Assembly: GCF_900188425.1 (NCBI RefSeq)
Contig: NZ_FZON01000004.1
Coordinates: 1-64,000 of the forward strand
Reading direction: 5' to 3'
From: Antarctobacter heliothermus
GTDB taxonomy: Bacteria > Pseudomonadota > Alphaproteobacteria > Rhodobacterales > Rhodobacteraceae
Length of the DNA stretch: 64,000 nt
Shown: positions 16,043 to 25,699 of the stretch, in pieces
How positions within the stretch are numbered: position 1 is the first letter of the stretch
How the letters are laid out: every line of letters starts with the position of its first letter
Position numbers and translations under genes: made by a program
The notes under the pieces: model-generated
Database searches by the model: none
What the model saw: the letters and a program-made list of their open reading frames with translations, nothing else
What the model was told of the DNA's origin: nothing

Positions 16043-17350
16043 ATGCAGATGATCCAGTCGAGCTATCTTATCGACCTACTGTCGACCATCACGCAACGCA
16101 ACCGATCTGGCGCCCGCCTTGATGACAAACGGTCCGCACGCGAATTGTGCGACCTGCTGCTGACAGATCTGGGGGACGTGTCGTTCAGCAAGGTGTCCCG
16201 CGCGCTGCTGGCAAAATACCGCCAGATGAGCGTCACGGAACAGCGCACCTTTTTTGACATGCTGGCGCATGATTTCGACATAGACGCGGATACGCTGGCC
16301 CAGCTTGCCACCGACTATGCCAAATCTCGCGATCCGAACACGCTGGCTGCCCTGACCGCCTGCGCCGAACCGCCCCGGCAGGAATTGCTACGCCGCCTCA
16401 ACCGGGTCGCCGGAGCGACGGCTGACCTAGTTGCGATGCGCTGTGATCTGTTGGCGATGATAAAGGACGCACCGCATCTGGCGGTCATTGATCAGGATTT
16501 CCTGCATCTCTTCCGGTCGTGGTTCAATCAGGGCTTTCTGGTACTGCGCCGGATCAACTGGGACAGCCCCGCCAGCATTCTTGAAAAGATCATCGAATAC
16601 GAGGCCGTCCATGCCATCGACAGTTGGGATGACCTGCGCCGTCGCCTGCTGCCCGATGACCGGCGCTGTTACGCCTATTTCCACCCCGCCATGCCGGATG
16701 AACCGCTGATCTTTGTCGAGGTCGCCCTGACCGATGGCATTGCGGGCAACATTCAAGCCGTGCTGGCAGAGGACCGCCCCGCCCTGTCGCCGGACAAGAT
16801 CAACACCGCCGTCTTCTATTCCATCTCCAACTGCCAAAAGGGGCTGCGCGGGATTTCCTTTGGCAATTCGCTGATCAAACAGGTGGTCGAGGATCTGAAA
16901 ACCGCCCTGCCTCAACTGACCACCTTTGTCACACTGTCGCCCATCCCCGGTTTTCGCCGCTGGGCCGAACAGGCGCTGTTCACCCTGCCAGAGGCAGAAG
17001 CGGCCAAACTGGCGCAGGCCATGGCAGAGGCCGAAACCGGCGAGGGCGATGACACCCTGCGCGGCTACGTCGCCCGCTACCTGATCACCGAGAAACACAA
17101 GCGCGGTGGCCCGCTGGACCCGGTGGCGCGCTTTCACCTCGGCAATGGCGCGCTGATCCATGACATCCACATCGGCGCGGATCGCTCTGCCAACGGGCTG
17201 CGGCAGTCCTGTGGCGCGATGGTCAACTACCTCTACGACCTCGCCCAGATCGACCCAAACATAGAACGGCACTCGACCTCCGGGACCGTGGCCCATGCCC
17301 GCCCGCTGGCCACCCTGCTGAAATCCCACGCCGCCAAAACACAGACCTGA
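16043..17350 (+). CDS. matA: Malonyl-CoA decarboxylase
   Basis: 435 residues, normal for bacterial MCD. An N-terminal helical domain (1-135) leads into the acyltransferase-like catalytic domain. FVTLSPIPGFRRW (Ser299) and DPVARFHLGNGA (His365) hold the catalytic Ser and His of the family, followed by NGLRQSCGAMVNYLYDL. It converts malonyl-CoA to acetyl-CoA and CO2 in the cytoplasm. It precedes malonyl-CoA synthetase by 9 nt, so free malonate can be activated and then decarboxylated, as in rhizobial matAB. A dedicated malonate carrier is not adjacent; the TRAP genes nearby are one untested option. Confidence 0.92.
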   Translation: MQMIQSSYLIDLLSTITQRNRSGARLDDKRSARELCDLLLTDLGDVSFSKVSRALLAKYRQMSVTEQRTFFDMLAHDFDIDADTLAQLATDYAKSRDPNTLAALTACAEPPRQELLRRLNRVAGATADLVAMRCDLLAMIKDAPHLAVIDQDFLHLFRSWFNQGFLVLRRINWDSPASILEKIIEYEAVHAIDSWDDLRRRLLPDDRRCYAYFHPAMPDEPLIFVEVALTDGIAGNIQAVLAEDRPALSPDKINTAVFYSISNCQKGLRGISFGNSLIKQVVEDLKTALPQLTTFVTLSPIPGFRRWAEQALFTLPEAEAAKLAQAMAEAETGEGDDTLRGYVARYLITEKHKRGGPLDPVARFHLGNGALIHDIHIGADRSANGLRQSCGAMVNYLYDLAQIDPNIERHSTSGTVAHARPLATLLKSHAAKTQT

Positions 17351-17359
17351 AAGACCACG

Positions 17360-18868
17360 ATGACCAATCACCTTTTCGACCCGCTGTTCGGCTGCCACGC
17401 TGGCAACACCGCCCCCTTTCTGCACCTGCCGGGGGGGCAGAACCTCAGCTATGACGACATGCTGACCGCCTCGGCGCGGATGGCCAATGTCTTTGCCGAT
17501 CTCGGCCTGCAAAAAGGCGACCGCGTCGCCGTTCAGGTGCAGAAATCCGCGCCCGCGCTGGCGATCTACGCCGCCTGTCTGCGCGCCGGTCTGGTGCTTT
17601 TGCCGCTCAACACCGCCTATACGGCGTCCGAGCTTAGCTATTTCCTCGGCGATGCCGAACCCGGGCTAGTGATCTGCGATCCCTCGCGGGCCGAGGCGAT
17701 CACACCGCTGCTGCCGCAGGGGGCCAACCTGCAGACGCTGGATGCAGGCGGCGAGGGAACCCTCACCGACCGGGTCACAGCAGCCTCCCCGGACCAGACC
17801 CCCCTGCCCTGCGGTCCCGATGATCTGGCCGCGATCCTCTATACCTCGGGCACCACGGGCCGGTCCAAGGGCGCGATGCTGACCCATGACAACCTGTTGT
17901 CAAATGCCCGCGCGCTGGCCAATCTCTGGCGGTTTTCGGACAAGGACGTGCTGCTGCACGCGCTGCCGATCTTTCACACCCACGGGCTGTTTGTGGCGAT
18001 CAACGTCTCGGCCCTGGCGGGGGCAGCGATGCTGTTCCATCCCGGCTTTCAGCTGGACGCGGTTCTGGACGACCTGCCGCGAGCCACAGTGCTGATGGGG
18101 GTGCCGACCTTTTACACCCGCCTGCTGGGCGACGCGCGGTTCACCCGCGATCTGGTCGGGCATATGCGGCTGTTCGTCTCCGGCTCTGCCCCTCTTCTGG
18201 CGGAAACCCATGAACAGTTCGAGGCGCGCACCGGCCACCGCATCCTTGAACGCTATGGCATGACCGAAACCAACATGAACGTGTCGAACCCCTATGACGG
18301 CGAACGCCGCGCCGGGACGGTCGGGTTCCCACTGCCGGGGGTCGAGCTGTGCATCACCGATCCCCAAACCGGCGCGCCCCTGCCCGACGGTGAGATCGGC
18401 ATGATCGAGGTGCGCGGCCCAAACGTCTTCAAAGGCTATTGGCGGATGCCGGAAAAGACGGTCGAGGAACTGCGCGACACCGGGTTTTTCATCACCGGCG
18501 ATCTGGGCCAGATCGACAAGGATGGCTATGTCGCCATCGTCGGTCGTCAGAAAGATCTGATCATCTCGGGCGGCTACAACATCTACCCCAAAGAGATCGA
18601 AGTGCTGCTGGATGCCCTGCCCGGCGTTGCGGAATCCGCCGTTGTCGGCGTGCCTGACGCGGATTTCGGTGAGGCGGTGATTGCTGCCATCGTCGCCACC
18701 CCCGGCGGCACGCCCGACCCCGACGCGCTGCTGGAGGCGCTGCGCCCGCAACTGGCGCGGTTCAAGCATCCCCGCGCCATCCACCTGCTGGAGGAATTGC
18801 CCCGCAACACGATGGGCAAGGTTCAGAAAAACCTGCTGCGCGACCAATTCGCCACGCAGCCGACCTGA
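17360..18868 (+). CDS. matB: Malonyl-CoA synthetase (acyl-CoA synthetase, AMP-forming)
   Basis: 502 residues. The AMP-binding enzyme motifs are complete: LYTSGTTGRSKGAMLTHDN (A3), YGMTETNMN (A5), TGDLGQIDKDGYVAIVGRQKD (A7-A8), SGGYNIYPKEIE and the catalytic Lys in PRNTMGKVQKN near the C-terminus. The size and SGSAPL / ERYGMTET context are those of MatB proteins that join malonate to CoA. It forms an operon with matA. No other reading, such as a longer fatty-acyl ligase, fits as well, although methylmalonate is also accepted by some family members. Confidence 0.9.
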   Translation: MTNHLFDPLFGCHAGNTAPFLHLPGGQNLSYDDMLTASARMANVFADLGLQKGDRVAVQVQKSAPALAIYAACLRAGLVLLPLNTAYTASELSYFLGDAEPGLVICDPSRAEAITPLLPQGANLQTLDAGGEGTLTDRVTAASPDQTPLPCGPDDLAAILYTSGTTGRSKGAMLTHDNLLSNARALANLWRFSDKDVLLHALPIFHTHGLFVAINVSALAGAAMLFHPGFQLDAVLDDLPRATVLMGVPTFYTRLLGDARFTRDLVGHMRLFVSGSAPLLAETHEQFEARTGHRILERYGMTETNMNVSNPYDGERRAGTVGFPLPGVELCITDPQTGAPLPDGEIGMIEVRGPNVFKGYWRMPEKTVEELRDTGFFITGDLGQIDKDGYVAIVGRQKDLIISGGYNIYPKEIEVLLDALPGVAESAVVGVPDADFGEAVIAAIVATPGGTPDPDALLEALRPQLARFKHPRAIHLLEELPRNTMGKVQKNLLRDQFATQPT

Positions 18869-18933
18869 CCTTTCCCATCCTCGGGGCAATCCCGGCCGAT
18901 CGTGGCCTTGGCTTGACCCGCGCCGACAGAGTT

Positions 18934-18954
18934 GCGCGGGCGTGGTGCCCGCGC
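18934..18954. terminator. Hairpin between convergent matB and hemY
   Basis: GCGCGGGC (18934-18941) pairs with GCCCGCGC (18947-18954) around GTGGT. It sits 66 nt after the matB stop and 12 nt before the end of the minus-strand hemY. No clear U-run, so intrinsic termination is only probable. Confidence 0.4.
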
Positions 18955-18965
18955 GTGGAAAGGCG

Positions 18966-20507
18966 CTACTTTGCGCCTTCCTTTTCGGGGGTTTCGACCT
19001 CGATCACTTCGGCATCTTCCGGCTCTGGCATAGGGGGCTTGGCCTCGGTCGGGGCAGCGGTTGCCGGCTCGTCTGGGCCGACGTCGATCACCTCGGGGGT
19101 GTCTTCGACCTCGTCAGACTTGTCCTCCAGCGCGCTGCCGATGATCAGCGGCAGCATGTTGGCCCCCGCCGGCAGCACCACTTCGGATTGCGGCGGTGTG
19201 GTCCAGCTGAGCGTATCGAAGGCCGAACAGTTGGAACAGATCGGCGCCCAGTCCGCGTGGATCGTATTGCACTTGTCGCAGACCCATTGGGGGCCACGCG
19301 ACGCGGTCAGCGCCTTGGCCAGCCAGCCACGGATCACCGCGTCCTTGGCGCCTTCGCCCTTTTCGATGGCCGCCATGATCGCCAGCACGCGGGCATCGGG
19401 ATTCTTTTCGAGCAGATCGCCCAGCGAGCGACGCGCCTCCGGGAAATTCTCGGCAGCCAGGTTCAGTTCGGCCTTGAGCAGCTTTGTCTCACGATGATCG
19501 GGCTGAATCCGGGTGAGCTGCACAAACCGCTGAACCCGCTGGTCCGGCGTCTCATTCGGTTCGATGGCGGCAAAGGCGGCGGCCAGGTCGGGGTGCGGGT
19601 GCGATTCCCAGGCCTTCTTGATCACCTTCACCGCGTTGCGCTTGCGCCCTTGATCGATGTAGGCGCGCGCAGCCAAAGCGGCAGCGGGGATCAGATCGGG
19701 TGAGGCACGGTTGGCCTCGATCGCGGCCTCTGCAGCCTTGCCGCTAGCCTCTGGATCGTCGATTTCCGTGGCCGAGGACAGCGCCAGCACCGCATCCCGA
19801 CGGCGGTAGACATCACGCGGCAGCGCGCCATGTTTCAGCTTGGCCGCCAGTGTCTTGCGCGCGCCGGACCAGTCGTGCTTTTCCGCCTGCAATTGCAACA
19901 GCGTATCCTGCACCTCGGCGTGTTTGGGTTTGATCGCAAAGGCCCGTTCGGCCAGTTGCAGCGCGGTATCGGTGTCGCCGCTGGCCAGCTTTTGCTTCAT
20001 GATCCCGCGAATGCCGACAAACCGCGTGCTGTCGGTTTTCAGCAGGCGTTTGTAGACCTCTTCGGCCTTGCGGTTGTCGCCAACCATTTCCGCCGCCTGC
20101 GCGGTGATCAGGTCGGTCAGTTCCGGCTTGTGCAGGTATTTCTCGGCCTTGGTGGCCTTGGCAATTGCCAGACGTCCCTCACCCGAGGACAGTGCCATCA
20201 TGCCCTCTGACAGGGCCTGATAGCCCTTGCGCTCGCGGTTGCGGTCGAAATACCGGCTGAGGGCGGTGTCATCGCCATTGATGAACTTCAGCGTCGCGAT
20301 AACCAGGCCGAACAGCTTGAAGAACAGCCAGACCGCAAAGACGACGACAATGGCGGCCATGACGGATTGCAGCGGGCCAAGGGTGAATTCCATCCCCGCG
20401 ACGGTGATCTGAATGCCGCCCGAGCTTTCCAGCAGGTAGCCGGCGCCAAGGGCCAGGGCCGCGACCAGCGCGACGAACACAACGATCTTGATTAGTGACC
20501 AAAGCAT
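18966..20507 (-). CDS. hemY: HemY-like TPR membrane protein
   Basis: 513 residues. Two N-terminal membrane helices (about 5-26 and 43-68) precede a HemY_N domain with DRNRERKGYQALSEGMMALSSGEG. TPR repeats follow to about residue 400. A CxxC pair of Cys motifs (WVCDKCNTIHADWAPICSNCSAF) looks like a small zinc ribbon, and the tail is acidic. The alphaproteobacterial HemY is thought to assist tetrapyrrole synthesis at the membrane but is not a protoporphyrinogen oxidase; its exact job is unsettled. It is downstream of the Mic60-like gene and hemD in one minus-strand run. Confidence 0.85.
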   Translation of the reverse strand: MLWSLIKIVVFVALVAALALGAGYLLESSGGIQITVAGMEFTLGPLQSVMAAIVVVFAVWLFFKLFGLVIATLKFINGDDTALSRYFDRNRERKGYQALSEGMMALSSGEGRLAIAKATKAEKYLHKPELTDLITAQAAEMVGDNRKAEEVYKRLLKTDSTRFVGIRGIMKQKLASGDTDTALQLAERAFAIKPKHAEVQDTLLQLQAEKHDWSGARKTLAAKLKHGALPRDVYRRRDAVLALSSATEIDDPEASGKAAEAAIEANRASPDLIPAAALAARAYIDQGRKRNAVKVIKKAWESHPHPDLAAAFAAIEPNETPDQRVQRFVQLTRIQPDHRETKLLKAELNLAAENFPEARRSLGDLLEKNPDARVLAIMAAIEKGEGAKDAVIRGWLAKALTASRGPQWVCDKCNTIHADWAPICSNCSAFDTLSWTTPPQSEVVLPAGANMLPLIIGSALEDKSDEVEDTPEVIDVGPDEPATAAPTEAKPPMPEPEDAEVIEVETPEKEGAK

Positions 20508-20518
20508 GGTTCCGACCC

Positions 20519-21970
20519 TTATTCCTGGTTCAGTGTCTGGGTGAGATCGGCAGCGGCGGCGAGGGCACCGCGCCGCAACCGGGCCATCGCCACCCAGTCC
20601 GACATTTCATTCTGTGCCGCCTCCGGCAGCATTTCGATCTCTGTCAAAACAGTATTCAGATCGCCATTGCGCAGCGCCGCTTCGGCGCGTGACAGGATCG
20701 CGTCCGGATCATTGCCTTCGCGCGGCGTGACAGAGCGCGCGCCAAGCTGGTTGCGGAAGAAACCGGCAACGCCGCCTGCATCCTCTTCACTGGCACCGCT
20801 GGCGCGGGCCACCGCCAGCGCGTCACGCGCCGCGTCGGGAAAGCTGGAAATCAGGGCAGAGGCCGTGGGCAACCCGTCTTGGGCGCCCTCAACCAGAGGC
20901 GTCGGCACATCCACACCGTTTGCCGTCAACACGGCCAGCGGTTCGACGTAGGGCTGACCGTCGCGGGCGCGGGTGGTCAGATCGGCCAAGGCGGCGCGGC
21001 TGGCGGCAAGGGTGGCGCGACTCTCGGCGCTTTGCTCGGACGCGCGGGCGCGGTCTGCCATCGCCTCGATTTCCTTGCGCGCGGCCTCCATCGAGGCCAG
21101 TTGGTCTGCCTGCGCAGCCGCGATGGCGGCCTTTTGGGCGGCAACATCGGCCTTGAGCGTCTCAAGCTCGCGTTCATAGGCGGCAACGGTGTCCGGCGAC
21201 ACTGCATCGACCAGCGGCTGTTTCTCGATCGAGGTCAGCCGGATGTCCAGGGCCGTGGCCTTGTCGCTGAGGCCGGTCAGCTTGGTGTCCAGCGCCGCAA
21301 GGGCGGTCCGAAGGTCACCCAACCCGCCCTCCAGAGCGGTGACAGAGGTGCCAAGCGGAGCAAGGTCGATCTTGCCAAGCGCCTCATCCGTGGTGGCCGT
21401 CAGTTTGGTCAGCGTTTCAATCTGTTCGCCCTGCGACAACAGCGCGGCCCGGGTTTCCGTAACAAAGGGGTCTTCGCCCTCTTCCGTACCACCCATAAAG
21501 GGCAAGTCGGGGTAGCTGCCCGCGACAAAGCCAAGCCCGGCGGCAACGACACCGCCCAGCAGCACCGGCATGAAGCCGCCTTTGCGTTCGACCACCGTTT
21601 CGCGGATCACCTGCGGCGCAGCGGCAGCGGCCATCGCCGGGTCTGCATCCATCCCGGGCGCGGCGGCGTCGGCCACCAGCGTATCCTCATAGGGGTCCGC
21701 ATCCAGCACGTCGTCCCCGACACTCACGGGATCGGTGTCAGCCGGATCGCCGGTTTCCAGAATCGGATCCGCGACAGTGTCGTCCTCTGCCTGTGACCGA
21801 AAGGTATCTTCCACAACATCCGTCGACTCTGCCGTCAGGCTGTCGTTGTTGTCGGCACCCGGCAGCGTGTCTTCTGTTTCCGGCGCGTCAGGTGTCAGCG
21901 CATCCGCCTCAGGCGGGCTGTCTTTTGCCGCACCCTTGTCGGCGGGCTTATCCTTGGTCGACTTCGCCAC
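20519..21970 (-). CDS. Mitofilin/Mic60-like inner membrane protein (COG4223 type)
   Basis: 483 residues from GTG 21970, chosen because AGGGGAAC precedes it and MAKSTKDKPADKG is the normal opening; a TTG at 22021 overlaps hemD. Order: acidic, disordered N-terminal 130 residues in the cytoplasm; one membrane helix (FMPVLLGGVVAAGLGFVAGS); a long periplasmic coiled coil; and a C-terminal mitofilin-like helical domain (ALISSFPDAARDALAVARA, AILSRAEAALRNGDLNTVL). COG4223 proteins are the bacterial relatives of mitochondrial Mic60, which shapes cristae, and are reported to sit beside hem genes in alphaproteobacteria. That placement is seen here. Role in membrane architecture is inferred. Confidence 0.8.
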   Translation of the reverse strand: MAKSTKDKPADKGAAKDSPPEADALTPDAPETEDTLPGADNNDSLTAESTDVVEDTFRSQAEDDTVADPILETGDPADTDPVSVGDDVLDADPYEDTLVADAAAPGMDADPAMAAAAAPQVIRETVVERKGGFMPVLLGGVVAAGLGFVAGSYPDLPFMGGTEEGEDPFVTETRAALLSQGEQIETLTKLTATTDEALGKIDLAPLGTSVTALEGGLGDLRTALAALDTKLTGLSDKATALDIRLTSIEKQPLVDAVSPDTVAAYERELETLKADVAAQKAAIAAAQADQLASMEAARKEIEAMADRARASEQSAESRATLAASRAALADLTTRARDGQPYVEPLAVLTANGVDVPTPLVEGAQDGLPTASALISSFPDAARDALAVARASGASEEDAGGVAGFFRNQLGARSVTPREGNDPDAILSRAEAALRNGDLNTVLTEIEMLPEAAQNEMSDWVAMARLRRGALAAAADLTQTLNQE

Positions 21971-22017
21971 TTGATCAGTTCCCCTCGCATACCACCGGTC
22001 CACATAGGTCGACCGGC

Positions 22018-22749
22018 TCAATAATCTCCTGCCAGCGCCCGCTTCAGGAGGTCCGAGACAACCTCCCTCATTGCCTCCGACTCGGGCCGCGCAGCCACTT
22101 TCAGGTCCCGTTTATGCAGCGGCCCGAGCGCGTTGACCACAGCTTCGCTCATGGCCGCGACAAGAAGAGGCGCTTGTGCGCGTTCTTGCGCCAGCAATTC
22201 GCCTGTTCGCGGGGAAAAGACCGGCACAATCACGGGGGTGGTTCCCAATAGCGCGGCGCGCGCCTCGGCGGACAAGGGCTGCGCCGGTTGGTCGTAGATC
22301 ACGGCGGATCCGCAGGTCAGCCCGGCCTTGGTCAGGCGTTCCGCAACGTCGCCGCGTGTGTGCCGCCCATGCAGGTGCATCAACGGCAAGTCGGGAGTAT
22401 GGGCGATCAACCAGTCAATAAGGTCATCCGCAGCGCCGCCTGCACTGTGGGCGCGCATCCCTGCCGCCTCGGCCGCCCGCGCTGTGGCGTCCCCCACAGT
22501 GTAGACCGGCAGATCGCGCCGTCCGCCCTGCGCCAGCCAAACCGCGACCCCGTTGGCGGAGGTAAAAATCAGCCCCCCTGCCGCCGACGCATCCGGCAAC
22601 GGCCCTGTCGCCTCAATCCGGAAAAGCGGAGAGATCACGGTGTCAAACCGCAGCCCGGAGTCCCCGCACTGTTCCGCAAACCGGGCCGAAGCAGCCTCTG
22701 GCCGGGTCAGGAAGAGAATGGGCAGCGGTCTCAGCAGCGGTCCGGGCAT
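22018..22749 (-). CDS. hemD: Uroporphyrinogen-III synthase
   Basis: 243 residues from ATG 22749, the first start that excludes the divergent tsaD promoter. The sequence has the two-lobed HemD layout: [17 protein letters not shown] at the start, [30 protein letters not shown], then [26 protein letters not shown] and a second lobe ending near the C-terminus. HemD closes hydroxymethylbilane to uroporphyrinogen III, the branch point to heme, siroheme and cobalamin. The family is poorly conserved, so the call rests on these motifs and on the hemY/Mic60 neighbourhood. It is divergent from tsaD with 73 nt between. Confidence 0.82.
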   Translation of the reverse strand: MPGPLLRPLPILFLTRPEAASARFAEQCGDSGLRFDTVISPLFRIEATGPLPDASAAGGLIFTSANGVAVWLAQGGRRDLPVYTVGDATARAAEAAGMRAHSAGGAADDLIDWLIAHTPDLPLMHLHGRHTRGDVAERLTKAGLTCGSAVIYDQPAQPLSAEARAALLGTTPVIVPVFSPRTGELLAQERAQAPLLVAAMSEAVVNALGPLHKRDLKVAARPESEAMREVVSDLLKRALAGDY

Positions 22750-22822
22750 CGGGCCTCCGGGATTGTGGCGCGCGCCTGGTGGTGCTACCTGCAGGCGCCA
22801 TACAACGCAACGGGAACTGCCT

Positions 22823-23902
22823 ATGTCCGCTCCCCTGATCCTGGGTCTTGAAAGCAGCTGCGACGACAGCGCCGCCGCCCTGCTGCGCGGGCGTGTGGTG
22901 CTGGCCTCTGTCGTGAAGGGGCAGGCCGATTTGCACGCAGGTTTTGGCGGCGTAGTGCCAGAGATTGCTGCCCGCGCCCACGCCGAACGGCTGGACCTTT
23001 GCGTCGAAGAGGCTCTGGCTGAGGCCGGAGTGACATTGCGCGACGTCGATGCCATTGCGGTGACGTCCGGGCCGGGGCTGATCGGGGGGGTGCTGTCGGG
23101 CGTGATGCTGGCCAAAGGGCTGGCCACCGGGCTGGGGGTGCCGCTGGTGGGCGTGAACCACCTTGCCGGCCATGCACTGACGCCGCGCCTGACTGATGAT
23201 CTGGTCTATCCCTACCTGGTGTTGCTGGTCTCTGGCGGGCATTGCCAGTTCCTGATCGTGCGCGGGGCGGATGATTTCACCCGCCTTGGCGGCACCATCG
23301 ACGACGCGCCGGGTGAGGCCTTTGACAAGACCGCGCGCCTGCTGGGCCTGCCGCAGCCGGGCGGCCCTTCGGTTGAGGCCACGGCGCGCGAGGGCGATGA
23401 AACGCGGTTCCGCTTTCCCCGGCCGCTGCTGGACCGACCCGGCTGTGACCTGTCTTTTTCGGGGCTGAAAACCGCGCTGCTGCGCCAGCGCGACCAGCTG
23501 ATCGCGGAACAGGGCGGGTTGCGCCGTCAGGACGTGGCCGATCTGTGCGCAGGGTTTCAGGCCGCTGTCCGCGATGTGTTGGCGCTCAAGGCGCGGCGGG
23601 CAATTGCCGTCTATCTGGAAGAGACCCCAGCAAACCCCGCGCTGGCCGTCGCTGGCGGCGTGGCCGCAAACCAGACGTTGCGCGACGCGCTGGAAACAGT
23701 CTGCGCCGAGACAGGCCTGCGGTTCACGGCACCCCCGCTGCGCCTGTGTACCGACAATGCCGCGATGATCGCCTATGCCGGGGGCGCGTTGCTGGCATCA
23801 GGTGTGACCCATGACATGACCCTCTCCGCACGCCCGCGCTGGCCGCTGGACAGGCTGGCCACCCCGCTGGTCGGCTCGGGCAAGAAGGGCGCCAAAGCAT
23901 GA
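22823..23902 (+). CDS. tsaD: tRNA N6-threonylcarbamoyladenosine transferase, TsaD
   Basis: 359 residues from ATG 22823; the frame stays open upstream but that part lies across hemD. Visible ASKHA-fold motifs are [43 protein letters not shown], the metal ligands in [22 protein letters not shown], and [13 protein letters not shown]. It transfers threonylcarbamoyl to adenosine 37 of ANN-decoding tRNAs with TsaB and TsaE; tsaE lies at 37836 here. Its stop overlaps gpsA (ATGA). Likely essential housekeeping gene. Confidence 0.95.
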   Translation: MSAPLILGLESSCDDSAAALLRGRVVLASVVKGQADLHAGFGGVVPEIAARAHAERLDLCVEEALAEAGVTLRDVDAIAVTSGPGLIGGVLSGVMLAKGLATGLGVPLVGVNHLAGHALTPRLTDDLVYPYLVLLVSGGHCQFLIVRGADDFTRLGGTIDDAPGEAFDKTARLLGLPQPGGPSVEATAREGDETRFRFPRPLLDRPGCDLSFSGLKTALLRQRDQLIAEQGGLRRQDVADLCAGFQAAVRDVLALKARRAIAVYLEETPANPALAVAGGVAANQTLRDALETVCAETGLRFTAPPLRLCTDNAAMIAYAGGALLASGVTHDMTLSARPRWPLDRLATPLVGSGKKGAKA

Positions 23903-24849
23903 GCATCGCAGTCCTTGGCGCGGGGGCCTTTGGCACCGCTCTGGCAGTGGCGCTGGGGCGCAAGGGGCCGGTGACGTTGTGGGCGCGCGATATGCGTGAG
24001 ATGCAGGACACCCGGCAAAGCCCGCGTCTGCCCGGCGTCACCCTGCCCGACAGTGTGACAATCACCAGCGATTTGGGACAAGCGGCGGGCTGCGGCACAC
24101 TTCTGCTGTCAGTCCCGATGCAACAACTCTCACGCCTGCTGGACCAGATCACGACATCGACGCAGGGGCGCGCGCTGGTCGCCTGCTGCAAGGGCATCGA
24201 CCTGATAGAGGGCGTCGGCCCATCGGCCTTGATAACGCGACACCAACCGGGCGCGACGCCCGCCGTCCTGACCGGCCCCAGCTTTGCCGCCGACATCGCG
24301 CGGGGGTTACCGACGGCGCTGACGCTGGCCTGTGGGGATGAGACCACGGGGCGCGCGGTACAGGCGCAACTGTCGACCCCGGTGCTGCGGCTGTATCGCA
24401 GCGACGACATGATCGGCGCAGAACTGGGCGGAGCGTTGAAAAACGTGATCGCCATCGCCTGCGGAGCCTGCATCGGTGCCGGATTGGGCGACAGCGCCCG
24501 CGCCGCGCTGATGACGCGCGGCTTTGCCGAGATGGTACGGCTGGCTGCGGCGCTGGGCGCGCGGGCGGACACCTTGTCCGGCCTGTCCGGCCTTGGCGAC
24601 CTGACGTTGACCTGCACCTCTGACCTGTCGCGCAACTATCGCTATGGCCTGTCTTTGGGCCGTGGCGAACCGTTCGACCCGCTGGTGACTGTCGAAGGGG
24701 CCGCCACCGCGCAGGCCGCCGCACGACTGGCGCTGGACCACGCCATCCCCCTGCCTGTCTGCTCTGCCGTCTCGGACCTGACACAAGGCCGCTTGACCGT
24801 GCGCCAGGCGATGGACACCCTGCTTTCCAGACCTCTGAAGGATGAATGA
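23899..24849 (+). CDS. gpsA: Glycerol-3-phosphate dehydrogenase [NAD(P)+]
   Basis: 316 residues. The Rossmann motif [16 protein letters not shown] is at 4-19. [30 protein letters not shown] and the catalytic Lys in [15 protein letters not shown] are present, then [12 protein letters not shown] and the substrate-binding Arg region SRNYRYG. It reduces dihydroxyacetone phosphate to sn-glycerol-3-phosphate for membrane lipids. It overlaps tsaD by 4 nt and the following YciI gene by 8 nt. Confidence 0.95.
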   Translation: MSIAVLGAGAFGTALAVALGRKGPVTLWARDMREMQDTRQSPRLPGVTLPDSVTITSDLGQAAGCGTLLLSVPMQQLSRLLDQITTSTQGRALVACCKGIDLIEGVGPSALITRHQPGATPAVLTGPSFAADIARGLPTALTLACGDETTGRAVQAQLSTPVLRLYRSDDMIGAELGGALKNVIAIACGACIGAGLGDSARAALMTRGFAEMVRLAAALGARADTLSGLSGLGDLTLTCTSDLSRNYRYGLSLGRGEPFDPLVTVEGAATAQAAARLALDHAIPLPVCSAVSDLTQGRLTVRQAMDTLLSRPLKDE

Positions 24850-25117
24850 CATGCTGATTGCCCTCATTGCCCACGACAAACCCGACGCCCTGCAAATCCG
24901 CAAGGACACCCGCGACGCGCATCTGGACTACCTCAAGGCCACCAATGTCTCACAGGCGGGGCCTTTGCTGGACGATGACGGCGGCATGATCGGATCGTTG
25001 ATTGTCCTCGACGTGGCCGACATGGCGGCGGCCGAGGAATGGGCGGCCAATGATCCCTACGCCAAGGCCGGGCTGTTCGAAAACGTCACGCTGACCGCGT
25101 GGAAAAAGGTGATCTGA
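24842..25117 (+). CDS. YciI-family protein
   Basis: 91 residues. The start overlaps gpsA by 8 nt; an internal ATG at 24851 ([10 protein letters not shown]) is an equally good start. The short alpha/beta protein reads [26 protein letters not shown] and [26 protein letters not shown], with the conserved HLDYL His and the DPYAKAG segment of YciI-like proteins. The family has a ferredoxin-like fold with a putative His/Asp active site, but its reaction here is unknown. It is in the tsaD-gpsA-yciI-EVE run. Confidence 0.85.
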   Translation: MNDMLIALIAHDKPDALQIRKDTRDAHLDYLKATNVSQAGPLLDDDGGMIGSLIVLDVADMAAAEEWAANDPYAKAGLFENVTLTAWKKVI

Positions 25118-25536
25118 TGCGCTACTGGCTGTTCAAATCCGAGCCGTCGACCTGGTCCTGGGACGACCAGCGCGCCAAAGGCGACGCGGGTGAGGAATGG
25201 GACGGGGTGCGCAACTATCAAGCGCGCAATTTCATGCGCGAGATGGCGGTGGGCGACCGGGGCTTTTTCTACCACTCGCAAAAGGAAAAAGCGATTGTCG
25301 GCACCGTCGAGGTGATCGCCGAGGCCCATCCCGACAGCAGCACCGATGATGAGCGGTGGGAATGCGTGGACATCAAGGCGCTGGAGACCGCGCAAACGCC
25401 GATTACGCTGGATGAGATCAAGGCCGACCCGCGACTGGCCGACATGGTGCTGATCAAGAACTCACGCCTGTCGGTTCAGCCGGTTTCCGCAGAAGAATGG
25501 CGCGTGATCTGCGGTCTGGCCGGGTTGCCCCAGTGA
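25117..25536 (+). CDS. EVE-domain protein
   Basis: 139 residues from ATG 25117, whose A is the last base of the previous TGA. It is a single EVE domain: YWLFKSEPSTWSWDDQ, EWDGVRNYQARNFMREM, DRGFFYHSQKEKAIVGTVEV and RLADMVLIKNSRLSVQPVSAEEW. EVE belongs to the PUA-like folds that bind modified nucleobases; human THYN1 is a relative. Single-domain bacterial copies in housekeeping operons have no settled function. Last gene of the tsaD-gpsA run. Confidence 0.9.
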   Translation: MRYWLFKSEPSTWSWDDQRAKGDAGEEWDGVRNYQARNFMREMAVGDRGFFYHSQKEKAIVGTVEVIAEAHPDSSTDDERWECVDIKALETAQTPITLDEIKADPRLADMVLIKNSRLSVQPVSAEEWRVICGLAGLPQ

Positions 25537-25699
25537 CCTCTGACCTCGGGCAACCGGACCAGGTGTCACGGCAGGCCAGTTGATGCAAACAGGGATTTCG
25601 CGCACTGTTGTTGGGTTCACTCTGCGCGCCGGACCAGTCATCCCTGTCGGAGGGCCGCGCCGCAGACTTGTCGCAACCGGGATCCGGAGCCGCCTTGCC

